A DNA stretch of 64,000 nucleotides from JB111 sp049856295 (GTDB taxonomy: Bacteria; Actinomycetota; Actinomycetes; Actinomycetales; Actinomycetaceae). A program made the translations under genes and the position numbers. Shown one piece after another: positions 63,874 through 64,000 of the stretch (the first letter of the stretch is position 1; each line of letters begins with the position of its first letter). Below the pieces are notes generated by a model. The model had not been told where the DNA came from and did not search any database. It saw only the letters and a program-made list of their open reading frames with translations. The stretch lies in NCBI RefSeq assembly GCF_049856295.1, contig NZ_JBNDMZ010000006.1, forward strand, positions 198,333-262,332, in the 5' to 3' direction.

Positions 63874-64000
63874 GGCTCTTCACATTCGAGGGTGTAGTTG
63901 GGGTCGGAATCCGCCCGTCTCGAGTAGTGATCGGGCGATGTAATTGGTCAGGTTGCGGAAGCCGAGGGCCGAGCCGCGCAGGTGCTCGAGCCTGCCGTTC
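63874..64000 (-). mobile_element. ISL3-family insertion sequence, transposase-3' end (partial)
   Basis: The terminal inverted repeat begins GGCTCTTCACATTCGAGG at 63874, matching the GGCTCTTC start I know from actinobacterial ISL3 elements such as IS31831. The transposase reading frame on the minus strand ends inside it. The rest of the element is beyond the right edge. The expected 8-bp target duplication would be 63866-63873 (CGCGAAAC). Confidence 0.7.
63880..64000 (-). CDS. ISL3-family transposase, C-terminal fragment
   Basis: The last 39 residues of a transposase are present: NGRLEHLRGSALGFRNLTNY, then IARSLLETGGFRPQLHPRM and a TGA at 63880. This ending is characteristic of ISL3-family transposases in actinobacteria, which carry a DDE catalytic core further upstream (not in the window). 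The frame is intact as far as seen. Confidence 0.8.
   Translation of the reverse strand, partial: NGRLEHLRGSALGFRNLTNYIARSLLETGGFRPQLHPRM

Overview
The window is about 75% G+C, almost every codon ends in G or C, and GTG starts are common. It carries DUF3263, DUF3027, DUF5302, WXG100, a DtxR/IdeR-type regulator, a CIRCE-controlled stand-alone groEL and a c-di-AMP riboswitch in front of NlpC/P60 genes. Together these point to a chromosomal segment of a Gram-positive actinobacterium of the Micrococcales, perhaps near Cellulomonadaceae or Bogoriellaceae (family level is a guess). Many starts sit 6-7 nt behind a TANNNT box with no Shine-Dalgarno, so leaderless transcripts look common; I used this to choose several start codons.

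Layout. 1-470: N-terminus of an ABC-F protein (minus strand) with a leader peptide and attenuator. 509-3315: ung, then an operon of a D-2-hydroxyacid dehydrogenase and a two-gene AbrB-type permease. 3397-6693: small conserved genes and a GH15-like glucoamylase. 6744-8546: two CIRCE operators and groEL. 8703-14274: lipoprotein, USP, MFS pump, and two related HD-domain proteins flanking a WXG100 protein. 14493-20078: four genes with 4-bp overlaps (fatty acyl-CoA reductase/HAD fusion, SDR, PlsC, alkylglycerone-phosphate synthase) that can supply every step of ether-lipid synthesis. 20186-23482: two-component system and NYN protein. 23753-25482: a cystine-type symporter behind a Cys-codon leader peptide. 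25695-30351: liv branched-chain amino acid ABC operon with LivM and LivG fused.

30655-38616: PspA and TPM-domain envelope-stress genes, cold-shock protein, a DUF3027/glycosyltransferase/MFS operon and a second 2-hydroxyacid dehydrogenase. 38766-43634: purine permease, MFS, serC, DtxR regulator. 43912-45756: c-di-AMP riboswitch and two tandem NlpC/P60 hydrolases. 45980-48866: USP, ornithine aminotransferase, SRPBCC protein. 49010-54065: tRNA-Arg, then a 1498-aa protein laid out like an SF1 helicase plus nuclease whose catalytic motifs are all eroded, translationally coupled to a 71-aa protein. 54252-62682: mscL, SAF protein, FmdB, penicillin acylase, folate cyclo-ligase, RimJ-like acetyltransferase, lipoprotein and a probable SepX/GLPR division protein. 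62828-64000: tRNA-Ala followed by lower-GC, gene-poor DNA with a SemiSWEET gene and the end of an ISL3-family insertion sequence, probably the start of an accessory region.

Most notable: the eroded helicase/nuclease pair, the compact ether-lipid operon, the Cys-rich leader of the TcyP-like transporter, a palindromic repeat family whose arms differ between loci but match within a locus, and the ABC-F attenuator.
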